Made by a program: the position numbers and the translations under genes. From NCBI RefSeq assembly GCF_018320785.1, contig NC_054885.1, positions 10,042,421-10,106,420 of the forward strand: a stretch of DNA of 64,000 nucleotides, written 5' to 3'. This document shows, one piece after another, positions 46,310 through 58,972 of this stretch. Within the stretch, counting starts at the first letter, position 1. Every line of letters begins with the position of its first letter. Under the pieces are notes generated by a model. That model searched no databases. It had not been told where the DNA came from and saw only the letters and a program-made list of their open reading frames with translations. Source of the stretch: Cheilinus undulatus (taxonomy: Eukaryota; Chordata; Actinopteri; Labriformes; Labridae).

Positions 46310-46625
46310 TTGGAAAAAGGAGTTGAAATACAAATTCCGCCTGATAAAGTGGGTGGAAAAAAAGAAATAAAAAAGAGAAAGTTGTACTATACAGTAGATC
46401 TCAGAGATTACTGAGTGCTGTTTTGTTTTTTATCAGCTTTGGAGCTTATATATGCATCTAATGTGGTTTAAGTGTGAAATTTAAATATACATCAAACATT
46501 TAAAGGCTAACTGTTTAAGATCAAAATGTACATTTATGTAATTTCTGCAATTTACAGATTGTCTTTAATGTGTTTTGAATAAAATCCTTATGTGAACCTT
46601 TTGATAAGATGGTTTCAAATGAGCC

Positions 46626-46743
46626 CTGTGATTGACTAGCGACCAGTCCAGGGTGTACCCAGCCTCTTGCCCAATGACAGCTTGGACAAGCTCCAGCCAC
46701 CCCGCAACCCCAAACAGGATAAGGAGTATAGAAAATGGATGGA
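46626..46743 (+). mobile_element. L2/SINE-type 3' tail (GGATGGATGG end)
   Basis: GATTGACTAGCGACCAGTCC ... CCCCAAACAGGATAAGGAGT ATAGAAAATGGATGGATGG is a familiar fish retroposon tail ending in a short tandem repeat. Confidence 0.75.
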
Positions 46744-48310
46744 TGGTGTCAAATAATGCATTATTCCATTTGATATTAAATTCAATGTTGAAGTTTTTGC
46801 ATAATAAATGTTATCAAAAATGTAATTACTGTGTATTTCCAGTGCTTTTATCATCATATAGATCTTTGATTCTGAATGATGAGATGAGATGATGTGCTTT
46901 TATTTTGAAGGATGTTTTTCTACATTTTCTCTGTCCTTTCATATTAAGCTTAAATTACCCCACTTTTCATCACAAAAATTCAATCATGATTAAAAAATGT
47001 AAAAATTTAAGGGAATAGTGGATCTTGACGTTAGGCCAGTTGAGAACCACTGGTCTAGATCATTGCTTCTCAACCTCCTTAATGAACATTTGCAACTGAA
47101 ATGTCCCCTAAAAACTCCAAACACTCAATTTGATTTAAAGAGAAATTGGGTAGTTTGGAACTTAGAAATATAGGACTGAACAGAGATTGAAAAAAACACA
47201 AACATGATAAAGAAGAGAATCATTACAGAAGCCTGGAGAAGAGATGTGTGCTTCCTTTTTTATTTTACTCCATTTCCTGTGATAAGTAATTTTTTTTTGT
47301 TGTTCTTCAGAGATCCAAATAAGTTAACTCAATATTGTCATGGAAAAACAGCTTTGCTATGCCATATCAACCAGTAAAATGGGTTCTTCAGAAAACACCT
47401 TGAAATGTACTCGCTATCATGGCAAAACAGAGCAGACTGAAACTGAAGTCTTGCCTTTTAGGACAGAGCTTCATCTCTGAAACACGAAACAGAAAAGCAA
47501 TCAGTGTCTCTCTGCCATTTTCTATGATAAATGTTACTTTGAAAAAATGTACAAAAAAAAATTATAACATGAACTATGCATTAAAACTGCTTTTTCATGT
47601 GTATCTTTATTATCATTGATCAGTGAGTGTACTGTTGGCAGGCCTGTAGAGCTGACTGGACTCCTAAAAACCCAGAGACTGGCCCTCCCTGGTTGTGATT
47701 TACTGATGATATCAAAGAATGTGTGTTGGATCTAGCATTGGTGCTAGTGCCCTGGCTAAATGTTATTTCATTTTGAAGCAGAAAGTGTGTTAAACTATTA
47801 ACGTGCTCTGATATTGAAAATATTTATCCGTGCTATTTTTAACCTGTTTCAGCACTTCTTCCATCCATTTTTGCCACTTTAGAACCATTAGTGTAGCTGC
47901 ACGCCCCCCTTTTTGACATCTTTCCCAATTTTGCTGCACATTTTTTGTTAAAATTTCATTGTAATTATGATCCCAGTCTTCAAGTCATCAACAGAAGTGC
48001 TGAGCAGACATCAATCTACATTTATTGAACTTCTCAAGATCCTGAAAACAAGACTGAAATCAACTCATTGTCAAGGAAAAAGCGGCTTTGTCGGTGCTGT
48101 AAGACAAATGAGTCAAGATCTCAAGAAAAAAAAGTACTTGAAAATAATATATTATATAAATTAATGTCTTTCCTGGGCTTCCATATTAACCTGTGTTAAC
48201 TTTACTATGATTATATTAAGTAACATCTTTTCTCTTCATGGGGCTACAACAACATATCAATGAGTATTTATCTTAAAAAAGGAATAGAATACGAACCTAA
48301 TTTCCCAAAA
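46744..48310. other. 3' flank of gene C, no gene recognised
   Basis: 46880-47640 resembles the gene B flank at 31840-32720. The rest shows no exon or repeat I can name. Confidence 0.5.
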
Positions 48311-48314
48311 TATA

Positions 48315-48470
48315 AAAGGAATGAACATGAGGCCCAGTGAACTTGAACTTTGACCTGTGACTCCAAAAGTCAAAATCAAATTTTTCCTTGAGTAAGACTG
48401 AACACTTGCACAAGGTTTGAAAAAATCCTGTCATAGCATTTTTAAATCATCCTGTTCACAGTTGGCCTGG
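48315..48470. repeat. Single copy of the AACATGAGGCCC repeat family
   Basis: GAACATGAGGCCCAGTGAAC, followed by TTTGACCTGTGACTCC and a TTTTCCTTGAGTAAGACTG stretch, as in the 3.5-5.6 kb block. Confidence 0.65.
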
Positions 48471-49814
48471 ATGTCGGTACACTCCAGCTACACCAGTTTG
48501 ATCTGAAAGGTGATCTGAAATCCTATCATCAAGCATACACTCTGTGTATCAAGAACTTTCAAAATAACCCGGTCTGGAGTGTGACCTTGAAAACAAGGCT
48601 CTGCTTAAAATAACTGACCCGACCCTACCGCTGATGTCCTTATACAAGTGTGACTAAACCTTGTGACATGAAGATAAAAAACAGAGGAGTCTCACTTGTT
48701 GAAGTTTTGTTAGTAGCAAACTCTGAAGATGAAGCCAACAACGAAGATGATTTCTGGTGCATTTACAGCACTGATGTAGTTTTATTTGACATGATGAGCC
48801 CCTGGAGAACTTAATGAAGAGGGCAAACCAAGAGAAGAAACATGTCAGCGTCAAGGTAAGGAACTTGAATATCTGAACCACTATTGCAAAAACACTTCTA
48901 TATTCTAATGTAGGCAAACAGAAAGCTACCAAATATGATAAAGCAAAATTATTTTAAAGTATTTGTGAATGTTTCTTTGATTAATTGCTGATTTGCTTTT
49001 TTTAAACAACTTAAAAGAAGGTCGATGAAAATGAATCAGTATTTTGTTTAACACTTTGCAGCCTTAACATGCCCTGACACTTCTCTAACTTTGTGAGTGC
49101 ATCAAAAGTATGACAACTCAGGTGTAACAGTTACTTAGTGTGATGGTACAGCCAAAAAGATTTATAGTGCCCCCTTGAAATATTCAAAATTCAGTCTCTG
49201 AAGTGGGTTTCGCTTGCATGCATTGGAATTAGTTGGTATACTCAGGGGCGGAGGTTGAAATGCCAAGTATCTGGGTGAATGGTTGAATGGTTGAATGGTA
49301 TGTCTCATGCATTTCATCCCTTTAAAGCCTGGCACTGACTGAAAAACTCTCTAAATGTGAGACACCCCACACACGACAAGTTTCTATGACCAAAAGTTTA
49401 CCAGTACAACTCATGTCCTAGTTACAGACAGGTTTAATTATATTGTACAATGACCCTAGAAACTGCAATGATAATTGTTTGATTAAACGGGGAGACACAC
49501 TTCTTCAAGACAACACTATAAATAATAAACATATTGGAAAGCAAAATAATAAAAATGTCTCGACTTATTATGTCCTTATTAATTATAGCAGCAAATAGCA
49601 GCACCAATGATGTTTCAGAGGGGTAGCCAGAGCTGACCGGGGCCCCCTGAAATCTGATTGGCCTCCCCAAAATCCTTAAAATGATTGGCTTTTGCCTTGT
49701 CAGTCATCAACTATATGAAAGTGGCCCCACCATCTTTACATATGTCTGTATTTGGACTGAAGAAAGGACTCAAGACAATAAAACCTAAAACGGTCAAGTG
49801 TAATATAAATTTAC

Positions 49815-49930
49815 AACCCAATTCCAGAAAAGTTGGGGCACCATGTAAAATGTAAATGAAAACAGAATGCAATGATTTGCAAATGTCATTAACTTATATT
49901 TTATTCAAAATATCGCATAATCAACATGAT
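49815..49930. mobile_element. Truncated left end of the ACAACCCCAATTCC-type transposon
   Basis: TTACAACCCAATTCCAGAAA through AATATCGCATAATCAACAT; only one end is left. The position relative to flanking sequence is the same as in gene A intron 3. Confidence 0.7.
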
Positions 49931-50590
49931 CATGCTCTACCATACATGCCAGACAGGGACACCTACCCATAAACACCCATTTGCTCACACATTCATTCGC
50001 TGATGAGGTTGCTATGGAGAACTGGCCATCAATATTAGCTTATCCTGTTTGTATGCTTCCATACCTATTTACACACCACCAACAAAAGTGTAAAGTGATG
50101 AGTTACAAGTCCTCATTTAACTTTGGATGACAGTCCACTGTATTATGAACCACCAGGCATAATTTCAGTCATGAACAACCTCTGAGTTTATCAAATTTAG
50201 TTAAAATGAGGCATTAAAATCTGCTCTAGGTGTGGGCGTGTCAGTTGAATGAGCTGAAGCCACGCCCACTCACAAGAAAAACAATCCTCTGGAATTTATA
50301 AAAATGCCCCTGATGAGAGCACAGCTACCTGGCTCTGTGTCAGAGCAGAGGCAGAATTTGGGGATTAAATTTCTGGTATAAATCTGTCTGTGATGATACT
50401 TTAAATAACCCTTGGCCACTGAGGCTGATAGATTTGGGAAATTTAGCTCACAATAACAAAAACACAGCATGTAGTTGGCTGTCAACTGTCATGATATTGC
50501 CCAAAGTCCATCCACTCCTAAGAAAGCCAGCAGCACCAGCACTGCTTTATTTACAAAGCAAAACCTTACAACCAAAAGATTATCACAATC
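49931..50590. other. Unassigned sequence inside locus D
   Basis: No exon of the ApoL family and no clear repeat unit. Includes a GTGTGGGCGTGTCAGTTGAA stretch near 50230. Confidence 0.4.
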
Positions 50591-50594
50591 ACAA

Positions 50595-50935
50595 TCGTTT
50601 CAATTAAATTTAGGAAAAACCTCACTGCGCACTGATTGGTGAATCTCATTTGACTGACAGATAGCTTAACAGGCAGACGCTGCCTACCTATCTGTCAACC
50701 AGAAGGCTAGCTTTAGTGATAGCTTACCTGACAGGAAGTTGAGCTCAGTGGGCGGGCTCTTGTCTGCCGTTAGGCTCATCCAAACTTCTGTGGAGACCGC
50801 GATTTCAATATGGAAGCCGCCATGGATTGGCTTTAAAAGCTGTTTGAGTCCGCCTATTGTCATCAAATGGCTGACATCACACAGGCTTTGTCCAATTCTT
50901 TCTACGGTCTAAGTGATTGATTAGGATACTGGATG
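50595..50935. repeat. Interspersed repeat shared with 38570-38890
   Basis: Shares GACTGACAGATAG, GACAGGAAGTTGAGC, AGCTGTTTGAGTCCGCCTAT and CCAATTCTTTCTAC with the insertion upstream of gene C. No coding content. Confidence 0.65.
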
Positions 50936-51288
50936 TACAAATGCATAATATGAAGCTTTTCTGATTAAGTTGCATATGAAAGGTTGGATATGAGTGTTAA
51001 ATGATAGAAGTTTGATAAACTGTGAGAAGCTTATTAAATGCTGCCAGAAACAGCTGAACAATTTAGAAAATTAATAATCATTTAAAGAAGGATTATAAAT
51101 TAAACATTTAAGGTATAGTAAAAAACATGCATCTAAGAAGAAAGTGGATGAAACACCATTAACTGCATTTCTTCCAGAATTAAAATTCTGAATAACCATC
51201 TGAAGATGAGCTGCTAAGGGAAGGGGAGGAGAGCTGAAGAAAGTTGAGATAGATGCACTGCTGTGGGTCATAGCAATAGCTATGGCTG

Positions 51289-51768
51289 AGAGGTTTGTAA
51301 AAGTGATATCTGAAGGGTTGGAAGCAGTGTTAATTTCGTAAACTAAATCTATGACTAAAAATGTTCGTCGACAGCCTTTTTTTCCATGACAAAAACTAGA
51401 CTAAGACTACAAAAGGTAGATCTGTGATGACTAAAACTGACAAAAAGTAAGTTTAGTTTCCATCAAGATGACTAGAACTAGACTAAATTGTGATGTCGTT
51501 TTTGTCAGACATCAAAAATCTATGATATTTCTCCACTGTGGGTAAATCTGTCAAAAAATAATGCATCTGTAGCTATTCTGCCTCTCAGCTGTAGGAAGCA
51601 GGGACCCCAGGTTTGGCAGGGCAGGTTTTGTCAGTTTTAGTCATCACAGATCTGTCTTTGGTAGTCTTAATTTTGCTTTTGTCGTGGAAAAAAGGCTGTC
51701 GACAAATAGTTTTAGTCGACGAAATTAACACTGCTTCCAACCCTTCAAATATCACTTTACAAACCTCG
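51289..51768. mobile_element. Foldback (long inverted repeat) element with hAT-like CAGTG ends
   Basis: The left arm from GTTTGTAAAAGTGATATC through GGTTGGAAGCAGTGTTAATT to about 51395 is inverted at about 51680-51768 (AATTAACACTGCTTCCAACC, AAATATCACTTTACAAAC). The inner CAGTGTTAATTTCG ends (51326, 51737) match the element at 10184. The hairpin-forming structure includes the outer ~37-bp arms, so either the whole palindrome is mobile or an hAT-type element sits in an older inverted repeat. Confidence 0.75.
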
Positions 51769-52136
51769 AAGACGGTGATCAGGCATGATCTGGCATGAGT
51801 AGATATTTGATTGATGTTGGCCTCTGTTGGAGCTTCTGACCGAAGTAGACGGTAAGCGTGTTTCTGGTGTTCCTTCGGCAGTTCATGTGAAAGCAGAGGC
51901 AGAGGCATATGGATAAGTGAGGCGTGCTTTTATACCTTGGGCAGCAGAAATGGAATTAGGTAGAGTGTGGTCCTGAACCAAGTTTATCCAAACTACATTT
52001 ATTGAAGCTTCTTTTCTCCTTTTTTGAAAAAAAAAAAAAAAAAGACAACATTTTAACTGAAATGATTTGCCTTCTCTCTTTCTTCACACAGAAATAGAAT
52101 GATTTGATCTTAATCTGATTTTTTCCTCTTTATGAG

Positions 52137-53033
52137 GAATGACCATAACTTCAGGATGGTGTTCTTGTTCCAGGATGTTTCATGTTCTGGTTTTATCGAT
52201 GAGTTTACTGAGTGGAAGGACAGGGTGGAGAAGTTTCTGGCAGACGTGGGGAAGACTGCTGATAATCTCGACCACATGAATAAGTGGGCTAAGATTGCCA
52301 GCATCATTGGTAGCTTAGCAGCAGCTATTGGAGGGGTGCTTTCCATCATTGGTTACACAGAAATTCCAGGAAAAGCTCGAGTGCCTCTGGGTCTTACATT
52401 GATTGGGATGATATTGAGTAGTATCAGTGGAGTCATCAGCATCAGCAGAGATCTGGGTAAACTGCACACAACAAGAGAAAGGCAAAAGAATCTTACAGAG
52501 GTTCATGGAGGATGTGCAGCATCTTCATGATACTATGAAGGATGTCACTAATCAGAAGGTAAATTATATGTTTGTTTGTGGTTTCTGTTCATTACAGATT
52601 GGTTGGACAGCTTGTTCTGTTCTATACACCTTGAAATCACTTTTTGATGCTGTCATTGACATCCTGATTGAAAACTTTAGTGAAGTGACTGAAAAGAAAA
52701 ATAATGATTCACATAATGCATCTAGTTTGGCTGCAGATGTTACAGAAATCACACAGACAGCATTCAGGAACACTTGAGCGCTCAAAGTTGTCTAAAGCTG
52801 TAAGCATTGGGCTCAGTGCTTTGTTTCTCATTTTGGATGTCATCATCATCTTTAAGGAAAGCGTAAGTCTGTGCAAAGACACTGAAACTGAATTCCCAAA
52901 GTTCCTCAGAGCCAGAGCTGCACTGTGGCACTCAGAGCTCGATGCATGGGAGAAGATCCATGATTCTGCAACTGAAGGTAAGCAGAGATCAGAGAACAAC
53001 AATTCAGTTCTTGACAGTCACTTTTATATTTAA
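52137..53033 (+). pseudogene. Locus D exon 4 remnant: frameshifted ApoL exon
   Basis: Three consecutive frame segments: 52137 to ~52440, ~52448-52777, and ~52770-53033. Recognisable parts are FRMVFLFQD, LDHMNKWAKIASIIGSL, IWVNCTQQEK, and a final ALWHSELDAWEKIHDSATEG matching gene B. Confidence 0.82.
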
Positions 53034-54600
53034 AGAAGGAGATCTAGAAAAAAGAGAAAACAGGAAATAAAAAGAGATCCCTGCATTTTTGAAGAACTTA
53101 ATTTTGAAAACTCTGATAAGAGAAGGCACAAGGCAGCTAAATCCTGGAAAAAAGGATTGAATAACTAATATGCAGAAAAACATCTTCAACTTGATACAAG
53201 TGTTTCAATGTGGCTGAAGTGTGACCAGATGTCTCTAAAATTTACCACTTTAGTTACAAACTAAACAAAGCTTTTCTTTGGCTATACCTCAGCAGACCCT
53301 AGTCCTCATAAAGTGTTTTGACTAAATGCAGCCGTTTGTTGAAGCTAAAATATATTCAGTTGTAACTTTATTTCAGTATATTTTGTATGAAAAGTCTGTT
53401 ATTTCTCTTTGCATTATATTCTTGCCAAGCTCATGGTAACTGTTTTGAAACCTCCACCCAACAAACCTGCCGCCAAGTCTGTTTCTTCTCTTCCTTCAGC
53501 CATGCGTGTTAAACAAATAAGAGCTAAACAAAAATCTGTTGGGAGGTTATTTTCATTCAGCCTTTATTAGAGGAGCTGAAGAAAGACAGGAAATATGGGT
53601 AGAAGGTGAGGCAATACATGCACCAAACAGAGCTGGGATTTGGGTTTGACCTGCCACCACTGTATCCTATTACTACAGTAATAATGTACATAGTATAGTA
53701 TTAATGAAATAAGTTTTATATCATAAAATAAAAGATCATGACTCTGACAGTGACTTGGCTTGCAGAAAAAGCCTTGCTGACCCAGACCGCCTTCAGATGA
53801 CTTGGTTTGATGATTAAAGAAATTACAGGAGTATTAATGTCTCAGCTTTTTATGTCTGTTGTGGAAACCCCCACTGTAAATAAAATCTTATCATTGCTTA
53901 TTCCTTTTGTAGAAAGACATTTGTCTTTGAAGCTTCATATTTAGCAACCTGTCAAGACGTTAAAGTTACAGCTGAGTTTTTACTTCAGAAATGTTGATTT
54001 TTCTTTTGCTGCCACTTTTGTGTATCTGATTGATTAACATGTTTTACTGTATCCATCCAATGTGGCTGAAGTGTGACCGTGTATTAACAAAATGAACAGC
54101 TTAAAGCTTACATTTAAGAGCATTATTTATCTGTGTGATTGCTGCAGGTCTCTTATGTGCTTTGGAACCTTTTGCTGTATATTACTGTCAAAACCTGACC
54201 CAGGGTGTTCTTATGAATATATGGATTTATAATCTTTAAGATTCATTTTGTCCCCCAAAAGAATTTGCTTTTTTTTTTCTCAAAAATCAACACATCCTCT
54301 TTAGTTTTTAATCTTCTAGGATACATCGTACATTATGTTCCTTTTCATCCACCCCTCCTTACTCTGCCCTAAAAGTGTCAACTTTGTTCTTTTTTTCAAC
54401 ACATTATTTTTCAGTTCCCCTGGTAATATGACATCCAGATCATAACCAGGATTGTGTCAATCCTCCTTTTCCCTCCGATGGAGCCCTCAGGCAGCCTCAT
54501 TACTTGCCACATCTACACCTCACCGCAGGCTCAATTTTTGGCTCAAACATGCCTAAAAGTTCTGCATAGTACTGTATCTATTAAGCATTATTTTGAAGGA
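53034..54600. other. 3' flank of D, duplicate of gene B 3' flank
   Basis: Matches 30451-32880 and 33228-33480 (e.g. AAGCTTTTCTTTGGCTATAC) but lacks the hAT-type element found there. AATAAA occurs at about 53067. No gene. Confidence 0.6.
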
Positions 54601-54925
54601 AATATGTTCTCTCATTTTGCAGAACATAATCATCTCACCAAGGTCAGTCAAGCCTGCAGCAACTTCCTGTAGCAGAGCAAACTGTGAAACAACAGTTTCT
54701 GTTGCTAAAACAGAAATATTGTATCTCTCAATTGCAATACTATGGCTCTAAATTTATCTTAAATGCAAAAAGCAGTGTGTAAAATACCCCAAATCTGTCA
54801 CATTTACTTTTAGTTTATAAACAATTTAGCCATCAGCTGCCAAATATTTACGGATAATACAGTTACATCCGCATCTGCAGCCCCCTGCAAATAGCAGCTT
54901 TACTATCCCAATATGACAAGTAAAA
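54601..54925. other. Duplicate of the 36400-36730 flank
   Basis: Continues the duplicated block; the LINE and split 290-bp repeat of the B side are absent here. Confidence 0.55.
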
Positions 54926-55917
54926 TTGACTATATGGACAAATGCATTTAGCCTGTTAACGATTGAATTCAGGTGTTTCGATCTGACCTGTATAGGTACG
55001 TAGGTGCATAAAATCACAAAAGCTCCTAGTCATGTAGTCTCCATTTACTAACATTTGTGATACTAAATGGGCCGTTCTGAAGAGCTCAGTGACCTCAAGT
55101 GTGGGACTGTGATGATGCCACCTTTGCGTTAAGATGGTTCATGAAATGTCATTCCTGCTGGATGTTCCACAGTCAACTGTAAGTGATATTATTAGAAAGT
55201 GGATGCATTTAGGAACAACAGCAACTCAGCTACAAAGCTGAAGACCACGTATAATCACAGAGCAGGTCAACGACTGCTAAGGTACATGGTGCATGAAAGT
55301 CACCTACACTCTGATTCCATAGCTGAGGGGTTCTGAACTACCACTGGCATTAATGTAAGTACAAAAAGTGTTGCGGGAACTTCATGGAATAGGTTTCCAT
55401 GACCGAGCAGCTGCATGCAAGCCTCACATCACTCATTGGCTGACTGCAAGGTGCCAAATGTAAAGTTTGGTGGAGGGATAATGGTATGGGGCTGTTTTTA
55501 AAGGGAATGGGCTAGCCCTCTTATCTCCAGTGACAGTCAGTCTTAATGCTTCATCATACCAAGACATTTTGGACAATGCTCTGCTTCCAACTTTGTGGCA
55601 ACAGTTTGGGGAAGGCCCTTTTTTATTCCAACATGACTGTGCCCCACTGCACAAAGCAAGGACTATTATGACAGGGTTTGATGAGTTTGGTGTGGAAGAA
55701 CTTGACTGACCCCAACCCTACTGAGCACTGTTGGGATGAACTAGAATAGAAACTGTGAGCCAGGCCTTCTTGTTCAACATCATACTAAATGAATGGGCAG
55801 AAATTCCCACAAAACACTCCAAAATCTTGTGGAAAGCCTCCCAAGAAGAGTGGAGGCTGTAATGGCTGCAAAAAGGGGGGTTAACTCCTTATCAAGTCCA
55901 TGTATTTGTGTACAGTG
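54926..55917 (+). mobile_element. Tc1-like transposon remnant (paralogous copy of 36735-37725)
   Basis: Same flanks, internal breaks and right end TGTATTTGTGTACAGTG as the B-side copy, with further point changes and small deletions. No intact transposase. Confidence 0.8.
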
Positions 55918-56557
55918 TCATTACAGTCTCTGTTGGTGTAATGGTCAGGGTTGAGATGTTGAGAAAACAAAATGTTCTCGCTATCATGGCAAAATATAAT
56001 CAAATGAAACAGATGGTTGTATGTCAGCACAGGGTTTTGTGATATCATGGACTTTTTGCCACAGTGTTTTCAGTGAGCCACGCTCATTTTCTGGTCCCAA
56101 CACACCAACTGAGAAGCATCACTTTACAGGACAGCGTTGTCCACCACCCTCAGTTTCTTGTTACTCCAAGAAGTGTCCAGAAATCACACAGACTATGCAT
56201 TAAAACTGCTGCAGGCATCCTTTTCAACATGTCTGTGTCTTTATTATAATCATTGATCAATGAGAGGATTTTCAACATTGATGTGTAGAGAGAAAAAACA
56301 TCCAAACATAGCTTTAAAGCATCATCTTTAAGTTCTTTTATGTTCTTGTAGCAGGTTCAATCATGATGTAAGTTTGTGAACTCTAGCACATTAGGCCAAA
56401 CATTTTTCTTATTTGGCCTCAAATCTCAAAAAGAAAGGGACAGGAGGAACAAGTATTGAATATCAGAAAGAAAGATGATTGAAACATTTAACAAAAGGGC
56501 ATGACACCACAGGTATATAAGAAACGCCTATCTGATCATCTTAATTTCATTTTACAG
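55918..56557. other. Intergenic sequence, no gene recognised
   Basis: Duplicate of the 37726-38092 flank, followed by a short unique stretch (56100-56480) and the empty site of the 2.4-kb insertion seen upstream of gene C. Confidence 0.5.
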
Positions 56558-56604
56558 AGCAGCAGACCGATGAAGAGAAGGAACTGAGACAGCTCTACAG
56601 AAAG
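56558..56604 (+). other. Putative 5'-UTR exon upstream of gene E
   Basis: 47 nt between TTTCATTTTACAG and GTAATTTCC; paralogue of 40577-40623. It may be the untranslated first exon of E, which would combine a C-type UTR exon with a B-type coding unit. Confidence 0.5.
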
Positions 56605-58750
56605 GTAATTTCCACCACTCAAATCTCTGGGTAAAACACTACAGCTGTAGGAGAGTCAACCAAAACAGTTATTAGTGCCTGGACAGAATGCAAAAGAATT
56701 ATTCTCTTCCTCATCCAAAATAACTGGCTTATTATGTGGTTTGAACAACATCAGTGTTGATTTCATCAACTACCTTTTTCCATGATAAAACGAAGACAGT
56801 CCAGCTAAAAATAGCTCTTTGGTGATAAAAATTCTGATGAAAAATATGTTAAGTTTTTGTCAAGGAGACTAAAATGTTAGTGTTGGAGTGTTGGATGTTC
56901 AAATCCATGATATTTCTCCTCTTTGCATAAAAACTGTCAAAAAACAAACAGAGGTGAGGTGGGAGCATTGAAGGTATGTCAGTGTTTTCTTCATTATGTC
57001 TGATAGTCATTTAAGTTTAAATGGTGCATTAATGACTGTTTCACATTTGTATGAATTTTGCAATATTACTCACTGAAGAAATTGTAGAAAATTATTTTTT
57101 TGACAGCCAGTAATGACCAAAATATGAGGACTTATTTCAGTAAAACTGGACAGAAAAAGTTCCAAGTTTCTGTTGACTAAATTTGTTGAACATAATTATC
57201 TCAGGTGTGTCAGCAAAGACTTAAAACACTGAATATTCTGCAGAGTAAATTCTGTCAGTTTTAAGGAAGGTGTGCCCTACAGCACATAACAGGAATATGA
57301 AGCTAAAACAGGAACTGTTTTAGTCTGTAAGTCTCAAATGTAATATCTTGGCTCTGATCTGATTTTAATGTGAAGAGTGGTGCATCAAAAACAAAAAAAT
57401 TAATCATCTGTCAAAACTTGAAAATGGGAATTCTACAAGGTTCAACTTTAGGGTCGTAACTCTTTAGTTTATGAATAAATAACTGATCCATCAGCTGCCA
57501 CAGTTCCATGTGTGTCTGTAAACCTCCTGCAGATGGCAGCAGAGAAACTCTCAAAACAAATGTCTGGCTCTGAAATAATCATCTGCTGTGGGCTGCAGCT
57601 GATATTGAACTTATGCACCATGCATAAGCCCAAATGTAGCCTAGTCTGAGTTTTAGCAACAACAGAGTTTACTACTAACATTTAAAGTGTTGCTAGGATA
57701 GTTTAAATGAATCTTAATTTATAACATCACTATCACACCTGTCCTCTTATAGGTGTAAAGTCCTCCATAAAATATTGCTGAAAGTTATGAAAGGTGGGAT
57801 ATCTCAGAGGTTGAGGAGCTGAGGATTTTACCAGCTGTTGAATTAGGGTTTGTGCTTTAGTTGTCACCTAAATGCTTTGATATTTTTCATGCACTCTCTG
57901 TTTATAGACGGAGGCAGCAGCAATTAAACAAACTCTACAATCAAATTTAAAAGGAAGCAAAAATGTCCTTTCAATCCTATAACAGTATTTTGGTCAGTTT
58001 GGAAGCTATCCTCTACTAGCTTGGATGAACCTTTCATCTCTGTGGTGCAACCGCACACAAATAGATTCCCTGTTTAAGTTTGACAGAAGAGGCTATGAAA
58101 AACTGTCAAAATAAATAAACAAATATATAAATATGTTTTTTTGATTAGATGATAAAAAAGACAACACCTAAAGGCAGCACAGCAGTTTACAGTTTACATG
58201 ACATTTTCTCAGAAAATAGAGGACCTATATCGAATACAGTAAATTAAACTTAAAAGTATATATACTTTTCATTTTATAAAGCTGAGGTAGAGCAGAAAAA
58301 GATTATACCAAACATGAGCATGGTATACATTTTCTGAGTGGTTTATTTTGTCAAAAGAAAATTAACAAAACGGAAAAATACTGAATACTGAATGACTCAC
58401 TGAAGAGACGCCACATCAGTGGACTTCCTTTGCGCTCTTTTACGCATGTCCCTCTGTCCAGCGCACATCCAACGGTAATAATAAATGTTTTCATCTGAAT
58501 TTGGCAGTTAAAGTCTGTCTTCTTTGTGTGGAATTAGGTTTATTGATATGACTTATTGCAATGAGTCTTTACTGTTAAGAGTTTTCATCTTTATAAAAGA
58601 AGATTTTTTTAAAGGAACACCTTAAAAAGAGCCACAACTGGTTACTAAGAGCCACATGAGCTGCTGGTTGAGTATCACTGATTGAAAGGCTCAGGAAACC
58701 TTTGCAGGTGTTTTGAGTTAATTTTGATTACGGTGTGACACCATGACTTT
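56605..58750. other. Putative 5'-UTR intron of E; no gene recognised
   Basis: 56605-58140 duplicates the gene C upstream intron. 58140-58750 is unassigned. Confidence 0.5.
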
Positions 58751-58754
58751 CCAA

Positions 58755-58972
58755 TATTGAACTTTTTCACAATATTCTAATTTTCTGAGACACTGAATTT
58801 TGGGTTTTCATTATCTGTAAGCCATAATCATCAACATTTCAAGAAATAAAAGCCTGAAATATTTCACTCTATGAGTAATGAGTCTATATAGTATATGGGT
58901 TTCACTTTCTAAATGAGTGACAAAAAATATTGAACTTTTTCATGACATTCTAATTTTTTGAGATGTACCTGT
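58755..58972. mobile_element. Short non-autonomous repeat (AATATTGAACTTTTTCACAATATTC family)
   Basis: Contains AATATTGAACTTTTTCACAA, a TAAGCCATAATCATCAACAT core, AATAAAAGCCTGAAATATTTC and the ending TTTTTTGAGATGTACCTGTA. It is a common fish repeat. It sits exactly between C-type and B-type duplicated flanks. Confidence 0.65.

Larger units (their letters stand above)
48842..53033 (+). pseudogene. Locus D: chimeric ApoL-like pseudogene (A-type exon 1, B-type exon 4)
   Basis: A start exon 48842-48855 (MSASR, donor GTAAGG) and its upstream ~70 bp resemble gene A. No exon 2 or 3 can be found in the following 3.3 kb. 49740-49925 matches gene A intron 3 just around its transposon insertion (GGTCAAGTGTAATAT), so the missing part was probably deleted. 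Exon 4 begins at 52137 (acceptor degraded from TTTATCAG to TTTATGAG) and most resembles gene B. Its reading frame shifts near 52430-52447 and again near 52760-52774, with a TGA at 52775-52777. It keeps the ApoL hairpin and C-terminal segments only as fragments. It is not expected to make a full-length protein. Confidence 0.75.

Noticed and set aside
51585-51908. 107-codon minus-strand frame
   Set aside because: Half lies in the foldback element; the remaining part shows no domain I can name.
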